NCBI GenBank assembly: GCA_965229885.1
Contig: CBDDJX010000002.1
Span: 434,001 to 498,000 of the forward strand
Source: DATLLJ01 sp965229885
GTDB lineage: Bacteria > Acidobacteriota > Vicinamibacteria > Vicinamibacterales > CAVVIG01
Length of the DNA: 64,000 bases
Reading direction: 5' to 3'
The notes beneath the pieces were generated by a model, which saw only the letters and a list, made by a program, of their open reading frames with translations, searched no databases and was not told where the DNA came from. Position 1 is the stretch's first letter. Every line of letters starts with the position of its first letter. Positions 1 to 8,303 of the stretch are shown here, piece by piece. Both the position numbers and the translations under genes were made by a program.

Positions 1-2
1 GA

Positions 3-722
3 ACGGTGCGCGAGTTCGACGTACTGCTTGGTGTGATTGACGAACTGAACGCGACTGGACGTTACCCGAACGCGGCGCTGGTGCGCGTTGCCGCCGGCAT
101 CGGCGACGATCGGAGTCATGTGCGGGAGCGCCTGCTCGCAAAGGTACCCATCCACGAACTGCGGCGCGTCGCGGCCCGGCTGGAGAAGACGGCTCGGGCG
201 GTCGAACAGGATGCCGCCCCGTTTGGTCCCGGGACCGCACGACGCTCGTGGCGATGGGCCATCGATGCGCGCGTCGCGCGGCGCGCGTCAACGCTCGCCG
301 CCGCCGTGTCTGACGCCGGTGCCGCCTATCTCGCCGAGCGCCTCCACGCTGTGCGCATAGCGGTCAAGAAACTGCGGTACGCCCTCGAACTCGCCACCGA
401 GGCGGCGGCGGGCGTCAGGTCGAGTCAAGATCTCGTGCAGCTCCGCCGTACGCAGGGCGTACTGGGACGGATGCGCGATCTACAGGTACTGATCGATCGT
501 GCGCGCGACGTCCAGGCGGCGTTGACACCGCCAAGCCTCACCGCCTGGCGGGAGCTCGATGGGCTCGTGGTGGCGCTCGAAGAGGACTGCCGGCGCCTTC
601 ACGGCCGATATATGCACGGCCGGGACGCGCTGCTGGCTGTGTGCGCTCCGCTCTCCGGACATCACGAACACGAACACGAAGTCAGAAGTCAGAAGGTTAG
701 AGTGACAAGGACGTCCGCGTGA
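3..722 (+). CDS. CHAD domain protein (5' end outside window)
   Basis: CHAD domains are helical, rich in conserved His and Arg/Lys, and bind polyphosphate. The conserved helix RLHAVRIAVKKLRYALE lies near the middle, followed by a second basic helix around GRMRDLQVLIDRARD. The frame is open to the left edge, so the N-terminus is missing; the first in-frame start seen is GTG at 6. The tail turns into a low-complexity HEHEHE stretch. The stop overlaps the sixA start (GTGA), so the two are probably co-transcribed. A CHAD-SixA pair fits the phosphate genes that follow. Family call is good; cellular role is inferred. Confidence 0.85.
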   Translation, partial: TVREFDVLLGVIDELNATGRYPNAALVRVAAGIGDDRSHVRERLLAKVPIHELRRVAARLEKTARAVEQDAAPFGPGTARRSWRWAIDARVARRASTLAAAVSDAGAAYLAERLHAVRIAVKKLRYALELATEAAAGVRSSQDLVQLRRTQGVLGRMRDLQVLIDRARDVQAALTPPSLTAWRELDGLVVALEEDCRRLHGRYMHGRDALLAVCAPLSGHHEHEHEVRSQKVRVTRTSA

Positions 723-1216
723 CGGAGCTCTATTTGATTCGCCATGGCGTCGCCGAAGAGCGGGGCGAGGCGTGGCCCGACGATACAAAACGGCCGCTGA
801 CCGAGGACGGGATGTCGAAGCTGCGCAAGACCGCGCGTGCGCTGGAGTGCCTCGGCGTCACGCTCGATGTCATCGTGACGAGCCCGCTTGTCCGCACGCG
901 GCAGACCGCCGAGATGATCGCCGGTGGGCTCGAGCCCCATCCACCCGTCGTAACGGCGGATTCGCTGGCGCCAGGGGGAACCGTCGCGGCCCTGCTGTCG
1001 GATCTCGAGAAGTACGCCAAGCGCGAGCGCATCGCGCTCGTCGGTCACGAGCCGGGGATCGGCGAGCTGGCCGCCCGACTCGTCGGCACGCGGCATCCGA
1101 TTCCGTTCAAGAAGGGCGCGGTCTGCCGCATCGACGTCGAAGAGCTGCCGCCGGTCGGCCCGGGGGATCTCCGTTGGTTCCTCACGCCGAAGATTATGAG
1201 GAGCATACGTCGGTAA
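719..1216 (+). CDS. sixA: SixA-type phosphohistidine phosphatase
   Basis: Histidine phosphatase superfamily enzyme that removes phosphate from phosphohistidine, for example on phosphorelay or PTS proteins. The catalytic LIRHG motif is at residues 5-9, the conserved SPLVRTRQTA follows near residue 60, and VGHEPG near residue 105 carries the second catalytic His. Length 165 aa is usual for SixA. The GTG start overlaps the upstream CHAD stop by four bases, arguing for translational coupling. The true phosphoprotein substrate cannot be read from sequence. Confidence 0.88.
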   Translation: MTELYLIRHGVAEERGEAWPDDTKRPLTEDGMSKLRKTARALECLGVTLDVIVTSPLVRTRQTAEMIAGGLEPHPPVVTADSLAPGGTVAALLSDLEKYAKRERIALVGHEPGIGELAARLVGTRHPIPFKKGAVCRIDVEELPPVGPGDLRWFLTPKIMRSIRR

Positions 1217-1219
1217 GGC

Positions 1220-1651
1220 TTAGCACCTCAGATAATCCCCCTGCCAGCTCTTCACGCGTTCCTTGATCGCCTTCGTCGCGAGGCTGCCGGCCAGAACCTC
1301 ACGCACCAGTCCTGGTAGCTCATCGTCGGCGGCGAACCGGAGCGCGACAAGCTGCTGCGGGGTCAGTTCGGGAATCCGGCCATGCAGGTCAGAGGGCAGG
1401 ACCTCCTTCAGCCGATGCCGCATTTCGAGTCGAATCACTCGATCCTGAACCGTGAGCGTCATGGTGCGCGCGAGGACGCCGAGCGTGAGCAGCGCGGCCG
1501 CCACCACGACCGTCCATGCGGTGCTTCTCGAGGGCGCCAGATAGGCATGGCGAATGGTGTTCAAGACGTTGATCAACAGTACGGGGAGAACGAAGAAGTG
1601 GAACGGAGGAAGCAGGCGAAAGTGGTTCTTGAGGGTCTGCGTTTGCGGCAT
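1220..1651 (-). CDS. DUF6526 family membrane protein
   Basis: A 143-aa protein with two predicted membrane helices (around residues 15-32 and 42-62), followed by a soluble C-terminal half with the segment RIPELTPQQLVALRFAADDE. The architecture and sequence match the DUF6526 family, which has no assigned function. It is convergent with sixA, three bases from its stop. No enzyme motif is visible. Confidence 0.7.
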   Translation of the reverse strand: MPQTQTLKNHFRLLPPFHFFVLPVLLINVLNTIRHAYLAPSRSTAWTVVVAAALLTLGVLARTMTLTVQDRVIRLEMRHRLKEVLPSDLHGRIPELTPQQLVALRFAADDELPGLVREVLAGSLATKAIKERVKSWQGDYLRC

Positions 1652-2097
1652 CGGGCTTACTCCTTGCCGCCGATTCTACGACTGTGCCATCTAGCCGTCT
1701 ACGAATCGATCGCCGGAGCGGTTTGACATCCCGGACGTCAGATACCTAGACTCGGGCTGCACCCGGACATCGGATACCGGTGCCCCTACACGGGCTCATG
1801 TCGGGTACGTTCTGTCAGGTCCGCTGGCCCATCAGTTGACCCGCACCGTCGCTGCCACCGTGGGCCCGCCAATCAGCGCGGGGATTGCCGAAAGGTTCAC
1901 CGTCTCCGCGACGTCAAACAAGATAGAACGCGTAAATCTGCGCCGAGCGGATGTCGGGCACAGGCACCAGCTTATCGGATACAGGCGCGTCACATGGTTA
2001 ACGAAGATGTAACGTGGGCGACTCACGTCGGACATACCTCGTCGCTACCGTGGAAGCACGATGCTCCCTGGGCCCTTCCCGGGAGAAGGAGGCTTTC
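1652..2097 (+). other. intergenic region without a supported gene
   Basis: About 450 bases between the divergent DUF6526 gene and the porin gene. Only short frames without coding character occur. It should contain both promoters, but I see no convincing -35/-10 pair or Pho box. The porin ribosome site AGAAGGAGG lies at 2084-2092. Confidence 0.5.
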
Positions 2098-3261
2098 TTG
2101 CGACGAGTCCTTGTTTCCGCGGTCATCCTGATCGCCTTGACTGCCACGGCGTCAGCCCAGCAGGCCGACAGCCCGACCGCCGCTCAAGCAGCGCAAGCTT
2201 CGAGCAATAATAAAAAGGGGCAATCAACCTACGACAAGATCTGGAAGTTCGCCGAGTGGTACGAAAACGACTCACATCCCGTTGTCCAGCGAGTGTTGTT
2301 CAGTGGGCGATACCAGCACGAGTACGCAGCGATCGATGCTGATGAAGGGGACCTCAGCGAGTGGAACGTCCGTCGCATGCGGCTTGGCCCGAGAGTGACG
2401 CTATTCCGCACGTTCACACTTCATGGCGAAGTTGAGCTCAATCCAGAGGAAGCGGACCCGTTCTACGTGCGCCTTACGGACATGTACGTGCAGTGGAGCA
2501 AAAGCGGCACATTCGTGCTGACGGTTGGGAAGCACGGCGTCCCGTTCACGATGGACGGGTCGACTTCCTCCAAGGAGCTCCTCGCGATCGACCGAAGCAA
2601 CCTGAGCAACAACATCTGGTTTCCCCAGGAGTACGTTCCGGGCGTCAGCGTTTCGGGCAGGCTCGCGCCGTGGGTCTATCGAGCAGGCGTCTACTCGGCA
2701 GGCGAAGCCAGCCGCGAATTCGGCGAGTTCAACGGCGGCGTCTTCACCCTCGGCGTCCTCGGCTACGATTTTGCGCAATCGCTCGGAGTGAAGGAAGCGT
2801 TGCTGGCTGGCAACTACGTATGTCAGCATCCGGATCCTCAGAACACCTTCACGCGACAGCTGGAGCACATTGTCTCCGTCAATTTCAAAATCCAGGCCGA
2901 CACGTGGGGGATGCGAACGGATGTTTCGGCTGCGTCGGGGTATCTGGATCAGAGCGATCTTTGGGGCTTGATGGCCATGCCCTTTGTCAAGGCCACCGAC
3001 AAGCTCGAGTTCGTCGGTCGCTACACATTCCTTGCCAGTGATGACACGAATGGCGTCCGCCTCGCGACGTACGAAAGCCGGCTGGTCTCAGGCCGCGGCG
3101 ACCGCTACAACGAGCTGTATCTCGGCGCCAACTACTACTTCTACGGCCACAAGCTCAAACTGCAAAGCGGCGTTCAGTTCGCCGACATGAACGGTCGCGC
3201 CGCCGACGACGGCGCCTATTCGGGCGTTTCGTGGACAACAGGCTTGCGCGTCGGCTGGTAA
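2098..3261 (+). CDS. phosphate-selective porin (OprO/OprP family)
   Basis: Outer-membrane beta-barrel of the porin O/P family, which lets phosphate or polyphosphate into the periplasm. A signal peptide (hydrophobic residues 4-17, ending TATASAQQ) is followed by alternating amphipathic strands and a C-terminal strand ending in aromatic GLRVGW. I choose TTG at 2098 because AGAAGGAGG sits five bases upstream and translation then opens directly with the signal peptide; an upstream in-frame ATG at 2014 would add an unlikely 28-residue extension. It lies 48 bases before pstS, consistent with shared phosphate-starvation expression. Substrate is inferred from family and neighbours. Confidence 0.85.
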   Translation: MRRVLVSAVILIALTATASAQQADSPTAAQAAQASSNNKKGQSTYDKIWKFAEWYENDSHPVVQRVLFSGRYQHEYAAIDADEGDLSEWNVRRMRLGPRVTLFRTFTLHGEVELNPEEADPFYVRLTDMYVQWSKSGTFVLTVGKHGVPFTMDGSTSSKELLAIDRSNLSNNIWFPQEYVPGVSVSGRLAPWVYRAGVYSAGEASREFGEFNGGVFTLGVLGYDFAQSLGVKEALLAGNYVCQHPDPQNTFTRQLEHIVSVNFKIQADTWGMRTDVSAASGYLDQSDLWGLMAMPFVKATDKLEFVGRYTFLASDDTNGVRLATYESRLVSGRGDRYNELYLGANYYFYGHKLKLQSGVQFADMNGRAADDGAYSGVSWTTGLRVGW

Positions 3262-3309
3262 GGCGTCTGCTCCACGCGCTACTGTAGAACTTGGCAAAAG
3301 AGGAAACCT

Positions 3310-4356
3310 ATGACATCGATTCGAACGCTCATCGCGGCTATCGCGTGCACAACCGTCGCCGGTTGCAGTGGTGGCAATCAACAGTCTGAGCAGCAGAACA
3401 CGATCCAGATCAACGGAGCGGGCGCGACCTTTCCCTTTCCGATCTACTCAAAGTGGTTCGACGAGTATCACAAGCGGCATCCGAACGTGCAGATCAACTA
3501 CCAGTCGGTTGGATCTGGCGCCGGCATCCGTCAGCTCGTGAACCAGACGGTGTTCTTCGGCGCGACCGACGGACCGATGACCGACGAGCAACTCACATCC
3601 GCGCCCGGCCCGATTTTGCATTTGCCGGCCGTCCTGGGTGCGGTCGTACCCGTGTACAAGATCCCGAACCTCGACGCTGAGCTGAAGTTCAACGGCGCGG
3701 TGCTGGCGGATATCTTTCTCGGCAAGATCACGAAGTGGAACGATCCCGCTCTGGCCAAGCTGAACGCCGGCGTCACGCTGCCGAATACCGACATCACCGT
3801 CGTTCACCGGTCCGACGGTTCGGGCACGACGTACATCTGGGTCGACTATCTGGCGAAGGTGTCGCCCGAATGGAAGATGCAGGTCGGGGTCGGCACCTCT
3901 CCGAACTGGCCGGTCGGCGTCGGCGGCAAGGGCAACGAGGGCGTCGCCGGTCTGGTGACGCAGTTGCCAGGGTCGATCGGCTACGTCGAGCTGATCTACG
4001 CGCTGCAGACTAAGATCAGTTACGGCCGCGTGGAAAACATGGCCGGCGAATTCGTCAAGGCTTCCGTCGAGTCGGTGACGGCCGCCGCCGCCGCTGCCGC
4101 GCCCACCATGCCGGTGGATTTCCGCGTGTCGATGACGAACGCAGCGGGCCCGGGCGTCTACCCGATCGCGTCGTTCACGTGGCTTCTGTTTTACGAGGAC
4201 CCGCAGGACAAAGCGCAGGCGAAGGCGATGGCGGACTTCATGAATTGGGCCCTCAGCGACGGCCAGAAGTACTGCGCGGAGCTTGGGTACGCGCCGCTTC
4301 CGGCCAGGATCGTCCAGCTCGAGTTGGCCGCGGTCGAGAAGATCAAAGTCAGTTAG
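3310..4356 (+). CDS. pstS: phosphate ABC transporter substrate-binding lipoprotein PstS
   Basis: Binds phosphate in the periplasm and delivers it to PstCA. The N-terminus is a lipoprotein signal with lipobox VAGC near residue 19. The mature part starts INGAGATFPFPIYSKWF, the PstS signature, and continues with the phosphate-contact segment HRSDGSGTTYIWVDYL near residue 170. Length 348 aa is normal. It is followed after 19 bases by pstC. A short alanine-rich run (AAAAAAA near residue 260) is unusual but lies in a loop region. Confidence 0.95.
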   Translation: MTSIRTLIAAIACTTVAGCSGGNQQSEQQNTIQINGAGATFPFPIYSKWFDEYHKRHPNVQINYQSVGSGAGIRQLVNQTVFFGATDGPMTDEQLTSAPGPILHLPAVLGAVVPVYKIPNLDAELKFNGAVLADIFLGKITKWNDPALAKLNAGVTLPNTDITVVHRSDGSGTTYIWVDYLAKVSPEWKMQVGVGTSPNWPVGVGGKGNEGVAGLVTQLPGSIGYVELIYALQTKISYGRVENMAGEFVKASVESVTAAAAAAAPTMPVDFRVSMTNAAGPGVYPIASFTWLLFYEDPQDKAQAKAMADFMNWALSDGQKYCAELGYAPLPARIVQLELAAVEKIKVS

Positions 4357-4361
4357 TCTAT

Positions 4362-4384
4362 GCGGGAAGGGCTGGATGGGCTGG
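4362..4384 (+). repeat. G-rich repeat at the pstS-pstC boundary
   Basis: The stretch 4362-4384 differs at only two positions from 20881-20903 inside the dnaE2 linker. It supplies the pstC Shine-Dalgarno-like sequence (GGGAAGGG, 4364-4371) and the first pstC codons, so the pstC N-terminus (GWKRGMG) probably derives from repeat DNA. Confidence 0.5.
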
Positions 4385-5341
4385 AAGCGCGGGATGGGCC
4401 GTAGCGGCGACGCCGGGTTCCGGATGGGGACCGGTGTGTTCGCGCTTGCGCTCGTCCTGATCGTTCTCGCCATCGGCTTCGAGTTGTCGCGGCAGTCGAT
4501 GGAATCGATTCAGAAGTTCGGCCTGGACTTCTGGCGGACCTCGACTTGGGATCCGGTCGCCGGCGAGTTCGGGGCGCTGCCGTTCATCTGGGGCACGCTG
4601 TATTCGTCCATCCTCGCCCTCGTCATCGCGACTCCTGTCTCGCTCGGCATCGCGATCTTCACTTCCGAATTGTGTCCAGGCTGGCTCAGGCAGCCGCTCG
4701 TCTTTCTGACGGAGCTGCTCGCCGCCATTCCTTCAATCGTCTACGGTCTCTGGGGCATCTTCGTGATGGTGCCCGCTGTGCGATCGTTTGAAGTGGCGGT
4801 ACCGGACTGGCTGCGGCGGACACCGTTTTTCAGCGGCCCGCCGCTCGGCGTCGGCATGCTCGCCGCAGCAGTGATTCTCGCGATCATGGTCATCCCGTTC
4901 ACGTCGTCGGTGGCGCGCGAGGTCCTCAAGTCGGTACCGCTCGCCCAGCGCGAAGGCGCGTACGCGCTCGGCGCCACGCGCTTCGAGGCCATTCGCGCGG
5001 CGCTCTTCTGCGCGCGCACCGGCATCATCGGCGCCATCATGCTCGGCTTCGGGCGCGCGCTCGGGGAGACGATGGCCGTCACGATGGTGATCGGGAACAA
5101 TCCGCAGGTATCGGCGTCGCTCTTCGCGCCGCAGTACACGATGGCGGCTGTCGTCGCCAACGAATTCACTGAAGCGGCGGACGATCTCTACCTGTCGGCT
5201 CTGGTCGAAATCGGCCTCGTCCTCTTCATCATTACCCTCATCGTGAATGCGCTGTCCCGCCTGCTGATTTGGAGTATGGCCCGGCCCGGCAAGCCTCGTA
5301 TGGCCGCATCGGTGGTGCCCGCCGAGGGGTCGGCAGCATGA
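4376..5341 (+). CDS. pstC: phosphate ABC transporter permease PstC
   Basis: Inner-membrane subunit of the Pst phosphate importer. Six membrane helices fit the family, and the ABC-permease EAA loop is visible as EGAYALGATRFEAI followed by GFGRALGETMAVTMVIGN. I choose ATG 4376 because GGGAAGGG lies five bases upstream; an ATG at 4283 would overlap pstS heavily. The first residues after the start are Gly/Lys/Trp-rich and come from a G-rich repeat, not from the conserved family N-terminus. The stop overlaps pstA (ATGA). Confidence 0.93.
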   Translation: MGWKRGMGRSGDAGFRMGTGVFALALVLIVLAIGFELSRQSMESIQKFGLDFWRTSTWDPVAGEFGALPFIWGTLYSSILALVIATPVSLGIAIFTSELCPGWLRQPLVFLTELLAAIPSIVYGLWGIFVMVPAVRSFEVAVPDWLRRTPFFSGPPLGVGMLAAAVILAIMVIPFTSSVAREVLKSVPLAQREGAYALGATRFEAIRAALFCARTGIIGAIMLGFGRALGETMAVTMVIGNNPQVSASLFAPQYTMAAVVANEFTEAADDLYLSALVEIGLVLFIITLIVNALSRLLIWSMARPGKPRMAASVVPAEGSAA

Positions 5342-6177
5342 ACGCCCGGAAGGTGACGTCCGCTCTATTTGTCGGGTTCTGCGGCCTGTCGGTGCTCGTC
5401 GCGCTCGTACCGCTCGCGTTCGTGTTGTTCTTCGTCGTCAGCCAGGGCATCCAGGCGGTCAATGTCGATTTCTTCACACAGATGCCGAAGCCGGTCGGCG
5501 AACCCGGTGGCGGCATGGCCAACGCCATCGTCGGCACGCTCCTTGTGACGTCGCTCGGATCGCTAATGGCGATACCTATTGGAGTCATGAGCGGCGTGTA
5601 TATGTCTGAATACGCCGGCACGCGTCTCTCAAGCGCCGTGCGGTTTGCCGCGGACGCCTTGAACGGCGTGCCGTCGATCGTGATCGGTGTGTTCGTCTAC
5701 GGGATTGCCGTGCTGCCGTTCAAGCAATTCAGCGCGCTGGCCGGCGGCGTCGCACTCGGCATCATGATGATTCCGATCATCGCGCGCACGACCGAAGAGC
5801 TGCTGCTGCTCGTCCCCAATACGATGCGAGAGGGTGCGCTCGCGCTCGGCGCGACGCGCGCGCGCGCCGTCTTCACCGTCGTAGTACCAGCGGCGCTGCC
5901 CGGCATCATCACGGGGATCGTGCTCGCCCTGGCGCGCATTGCGGGCGAGACCGCACCGCTCCTCTTTACGTCATTCAACAATCGCTTCTTTACGACGAGC
6001 CTGCGTCAGCCAATCGCGACGCTCACCGTGCAGATCTACACCTACGCCATCTCCCCGTACGAGGATTGGCACCGGCAGGCGTGGGCCGGCGCGCTTGTGC
6101 TTGTCACGATCGTGCTCTGTTGTTCGCTGCTCGCACGCCTTGCCACACGGCGCATCGAGGGCCTCCGCGGCCAGTAG
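5338..6177 (+). CDS. pstA: phosphate ABC transporter permease PstA
   Basis: Second membrane subunit of the Pst importer, partner of PstC. The EAA loop EGALALGATRARAVFTVV and the downstream LALARIAGETAPLLFTSF are typical of PstA. The ATG overlaps the pstC stop by four bases, so the pair is translationally coupled. 280 aa is the usual length. No pstB or phoU follows: the next gene runs on the opposite strand and is a fumarylacetoacetase-family enzyme. The ATPase must be encoded elsewhere or has been lost. Confidence 0.93.
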   Translation: MNARKVTSALFVGFCGLSVLVALVPLAFVLFFVVSQGIQAVNVDFFTQMPKPVGEPGGGMANAIVGTLLVTSLGSLMAIPIGVMSGVYMSEYAGTRLSSAVRFAADALNGVPSIVIGVFVYGIAVLPFKQFSALAGGVALGIMMIPIIARTTEELLLLVPNTMREGALALGATRARAVFTVVVPAALPGIITGIVLALARIAGETAPLLFTSFNNRFFTTSLRQPIATLTVQIYTYAISPYEDWHRQAWAGALVLVTIVLCCSLLARLATRRIEGLRGQ

Positions 6178-6249
6178 GGTCAAGAAAACTACGCGACCAT
6201 GGTCGTGGCGCAGATAGGACTTCAGTCCGGCCGTCTTCGTGGTTGCCTT

Positions 6250-7161
6250 TCAGGCTGTGACTACGATCCGATTCCGGAGCATCCCGACCCCCTCGATTTC
6301 CGTCTCGACGACGTCGCCGTCTTTGAGGTACTCGGGCGGCGTCCATCCCAGGTCGACGCCTTCGGGCGTGCCGGTCGAGATGATATCGCCAGCCTCGAGC
6401 GTCATTCCGCGCGAGAGGTACTCCAGAATGACGTTGACCGGGAAGATCATCTCGCCTGTCGTGGCGTCCTGCCGCGTCTCGCCGTTGACACGCAGCGTGA
6501 TGCGCTTCTTCTGAGGATCACCGAACTCGTCAGAGGTGACGATGACTGGCCCCATGGGACAGAAGCCGTCCAGGCTCTTCCCTTTGAACCACTGCTTGTG
6601 CCCAAACTGAAGATCCCTCGCAGAGACGTCGTTGATGACGGTGTAGCCGAAGACATGATCGAGCGCAGTGTCGCGCTGGATGTTCTTCCCACGGACGCCG
6701 ATGACGACACCGAGTTCGGCTTCGTAATCGACTTGAGTGGTGGCGGACCGGTCCCACGGAATGGGATCAAACGGTCCGTTCGCACTCGTCGAGGCCTTCG
6801 TGAAGAACACCGGAATCTCCGGAACCTTCATCGGGCTGTCGATCCGCGTCGTCTCACGCACGTGGCTGGCGTAGTTCTTGCCGACGCAGACGATGTTCTT
6901 CAGCGGGCGTGGAATCGGCGCGTGCCAGCGGACGTCGGCGGGGGAGTGGCCACCCGCAAAGGATCTTCCGGAAAACTGGGCGCTGTACCGCTCGGCGGTC
7001 CGGCGCCAAGCGTCAACGCCCGATTGAATCAGCTCCAGCAGGGTTGGCAGAACCGGACCAGAGCCCGCAAGCAGCTTCTGAACGTCCACTATTCTGCCCT
7101 CATGAACGACGCCGAGTCGCGCCGTCGGATCATCCAGGGTCGAAAACGTCGCATATCGCAT
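6250..7161 (-). CDS. fumarylacetoacetate hydrolase family protein
   Basis: FAH-superfamily enzyme, probably acting on acylpyruvates or related C-C bonds in aromatic catabolism. The C-terminal fold is clear: NIVCVGKNYASHVRE, the metal-binding DYEAELGVVIG near residue 150, and FGYTVINDVSARDLQFG followed by SLDGFCPMGP. I prefer the start at 7161 (MRYATF); an ATG at 7185 would overlap the small upstream gene. The exact substrate cannot be told, since many paralogues share these motifs. Confidence 0.88.
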   Translation of the reverse strand: MRYATFSTLDDPTARLGVVHEGRIVDVQKLLAGSGPVLPTLLELIQSGVDAWRRTAERYSAQFSGRSFAGGHSPADVRWHAPIPRPLKNIVCVGKNYASHVRETTRIDSPMKVPEIPVFFTKASTSANGPFDPIPWDRSATTQVDYEAELGVVIGVRGKNIQRDTALDHVFGYTVINDVSARDLQFGHKQWFKGKSLDGFCPMGPVIVTSDEFGDPQKKRITLRVNGETRQDATTGEMIFPVNVILEYLSRGMTLEAGDIISTGTPEGVDLGWTPPEYLKDGDVVETEIEGVGMLRNRIVVTA

Positions 7162-7181
7162 GCCGGCGGCGATTATAGCGT

Positions 7182-7307
7182 TCAAAGTCTGGTGAGTTCA
7201 CACTCCCGAGCTGGGCCGGTCAGTTTGCCCTGGTCTGTCTGCGCAGATGTAACCGCTGAAATCGTGGCAATCAAGATTGCCGTCATCAGCCACTTGAAAC
7301 ACTTCAT
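7182..7307 (-). CDS. 41-residue secreted peptide, probable remnant of a larger exported protein
   Basis: A strong ribosome site (AGGAGGA) lies a few bases upstream of the ATG at 7307. The product begins with a textbook signal peptide (MKCFKWLMTAILIATIS, then AVTSAQT) and continues DQGKLTGPARECELTRL before stopping. The AQTDQGKLTG segment resembles the start of acidobacterial TonB-dependent receptors with an N-terminal carboxypeptidase-regulatory domain, so this may be a truncated receptor gene. It ends just before the FAH-family start. Whether the peptide is made and exported is unknown. Confidence 0.45.
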   Translation of the reverse strand: MKCFKWLMTAILIATISAVTSAQTDQGKLTGPARECELTRL

Positions 7308-7406
7308 CGTTCCTCCTGAAATATGAGTCGAGGAGGAATCGTAAAGGCCCGCTGTCATCCGCTTATGACGGATATGTTATGGGCGGGTTAACTCGATGAT
7401 TGCGGG

Positions 7407-8195
7407 CTAAATAGTCGTGCCGGGCGGGATGACGCCGTCCTTGGGGACAACGATGACGCCGTTTCTGATGACGAAGCCGTCGCCATCGGCCTCTTCCACT
7501 CCCGCTTCGTTGACCAGCCGTGCCCCGTCGCCGATGCGGGCGTTCTTGTCGACGATGACGCGGTCGAGCACGACGTCTCGGCCGATGCCGAGCCGCGGGT
7601 ACTCGACATCATCGTCGGATTCGTAGGCGTCGGCACCGAGCAGGACTGCGCGCCGGACGACCGCTCCAGGCTGAATCGTCGTGCGAATGCCGATGATCGA
7701 TTCCTCGACCGTGCAGTGATCGAGGGAGCAGCCCTCCGCGAGGAGGACGTCGCGAACGGAGCAGTCGCTCACCCGCGACCCCGGCAGGAAGCGCGGATGC
7801 GTATAGATCGGCCGCCGCGGATCGTAGAACTTGAACGGCGCGCTGGGGCGCGTGAGCATGATGTTCGCGTCGTAAAACGAGCCGACCGTGCCCTGGAACC
7901 AGTGCGGGTTGTCCGGCGTCTGCTCGGCCGCGAGCACCTCGACGAACCCCGGACTGAACAGATCCATCCGGTAGGTCTGCGAGATGTGACGGTTGAGCGA
8001 GGCCGAGTTGAACTGCGTCAGGACGAAGATCCGCCGGATGCCGGCGTGCAGGCAGTTGCTCACTGGAATGTCGATCAAACGGCACTCACCGCCGATCGGT
8101 ACGGCCGGCTTGGAGCGGTGCTGCGTCAGCGGGAAGAGTCGAGTGCCCTGGCCGCCGCCAAGAATCAGCGCCAGCGCTTTTTGACTTGCAGCCAT
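7407..8195 (-). pseudogene. glgC: glucose-1-phosphate adenylyltransferase with internal deletion
   Basis: GlgC makes ADP-glucose for glycogen synthesis. The N-terminus has the nucleotide-binding loop LILGGGQGTRLFPLT and DIPVSNCLHAG; the C-terminal left-handed beta-helix is also intact, through GIGRDVVLDRVIVDKNARIG to the end. However, NPHWFQGT (residue ~101) runs directly into VGSFYDANIML. In full-length enzymes about 170 residues separate these, including the SGDHLYRMDY active-site Asp and the FxEKP Lys. The product is 262 aa against about 430. The join is in frame near 7887-7893. As read it cannot be a normal pyrophosphorylase, so I treat it as a deleted gene. Confidence 0.75.
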
Positions 8196-8303
8196 ACGAC
8201 CAGCGAATAGTACTCCGTCACACGAAGCATTCCGTACCTGTCAAGCGTTCATCGTACCATCGGCACGAATGCGTCGTTGCCCCCTGCGAAACTCACGGGT
8301 CGG

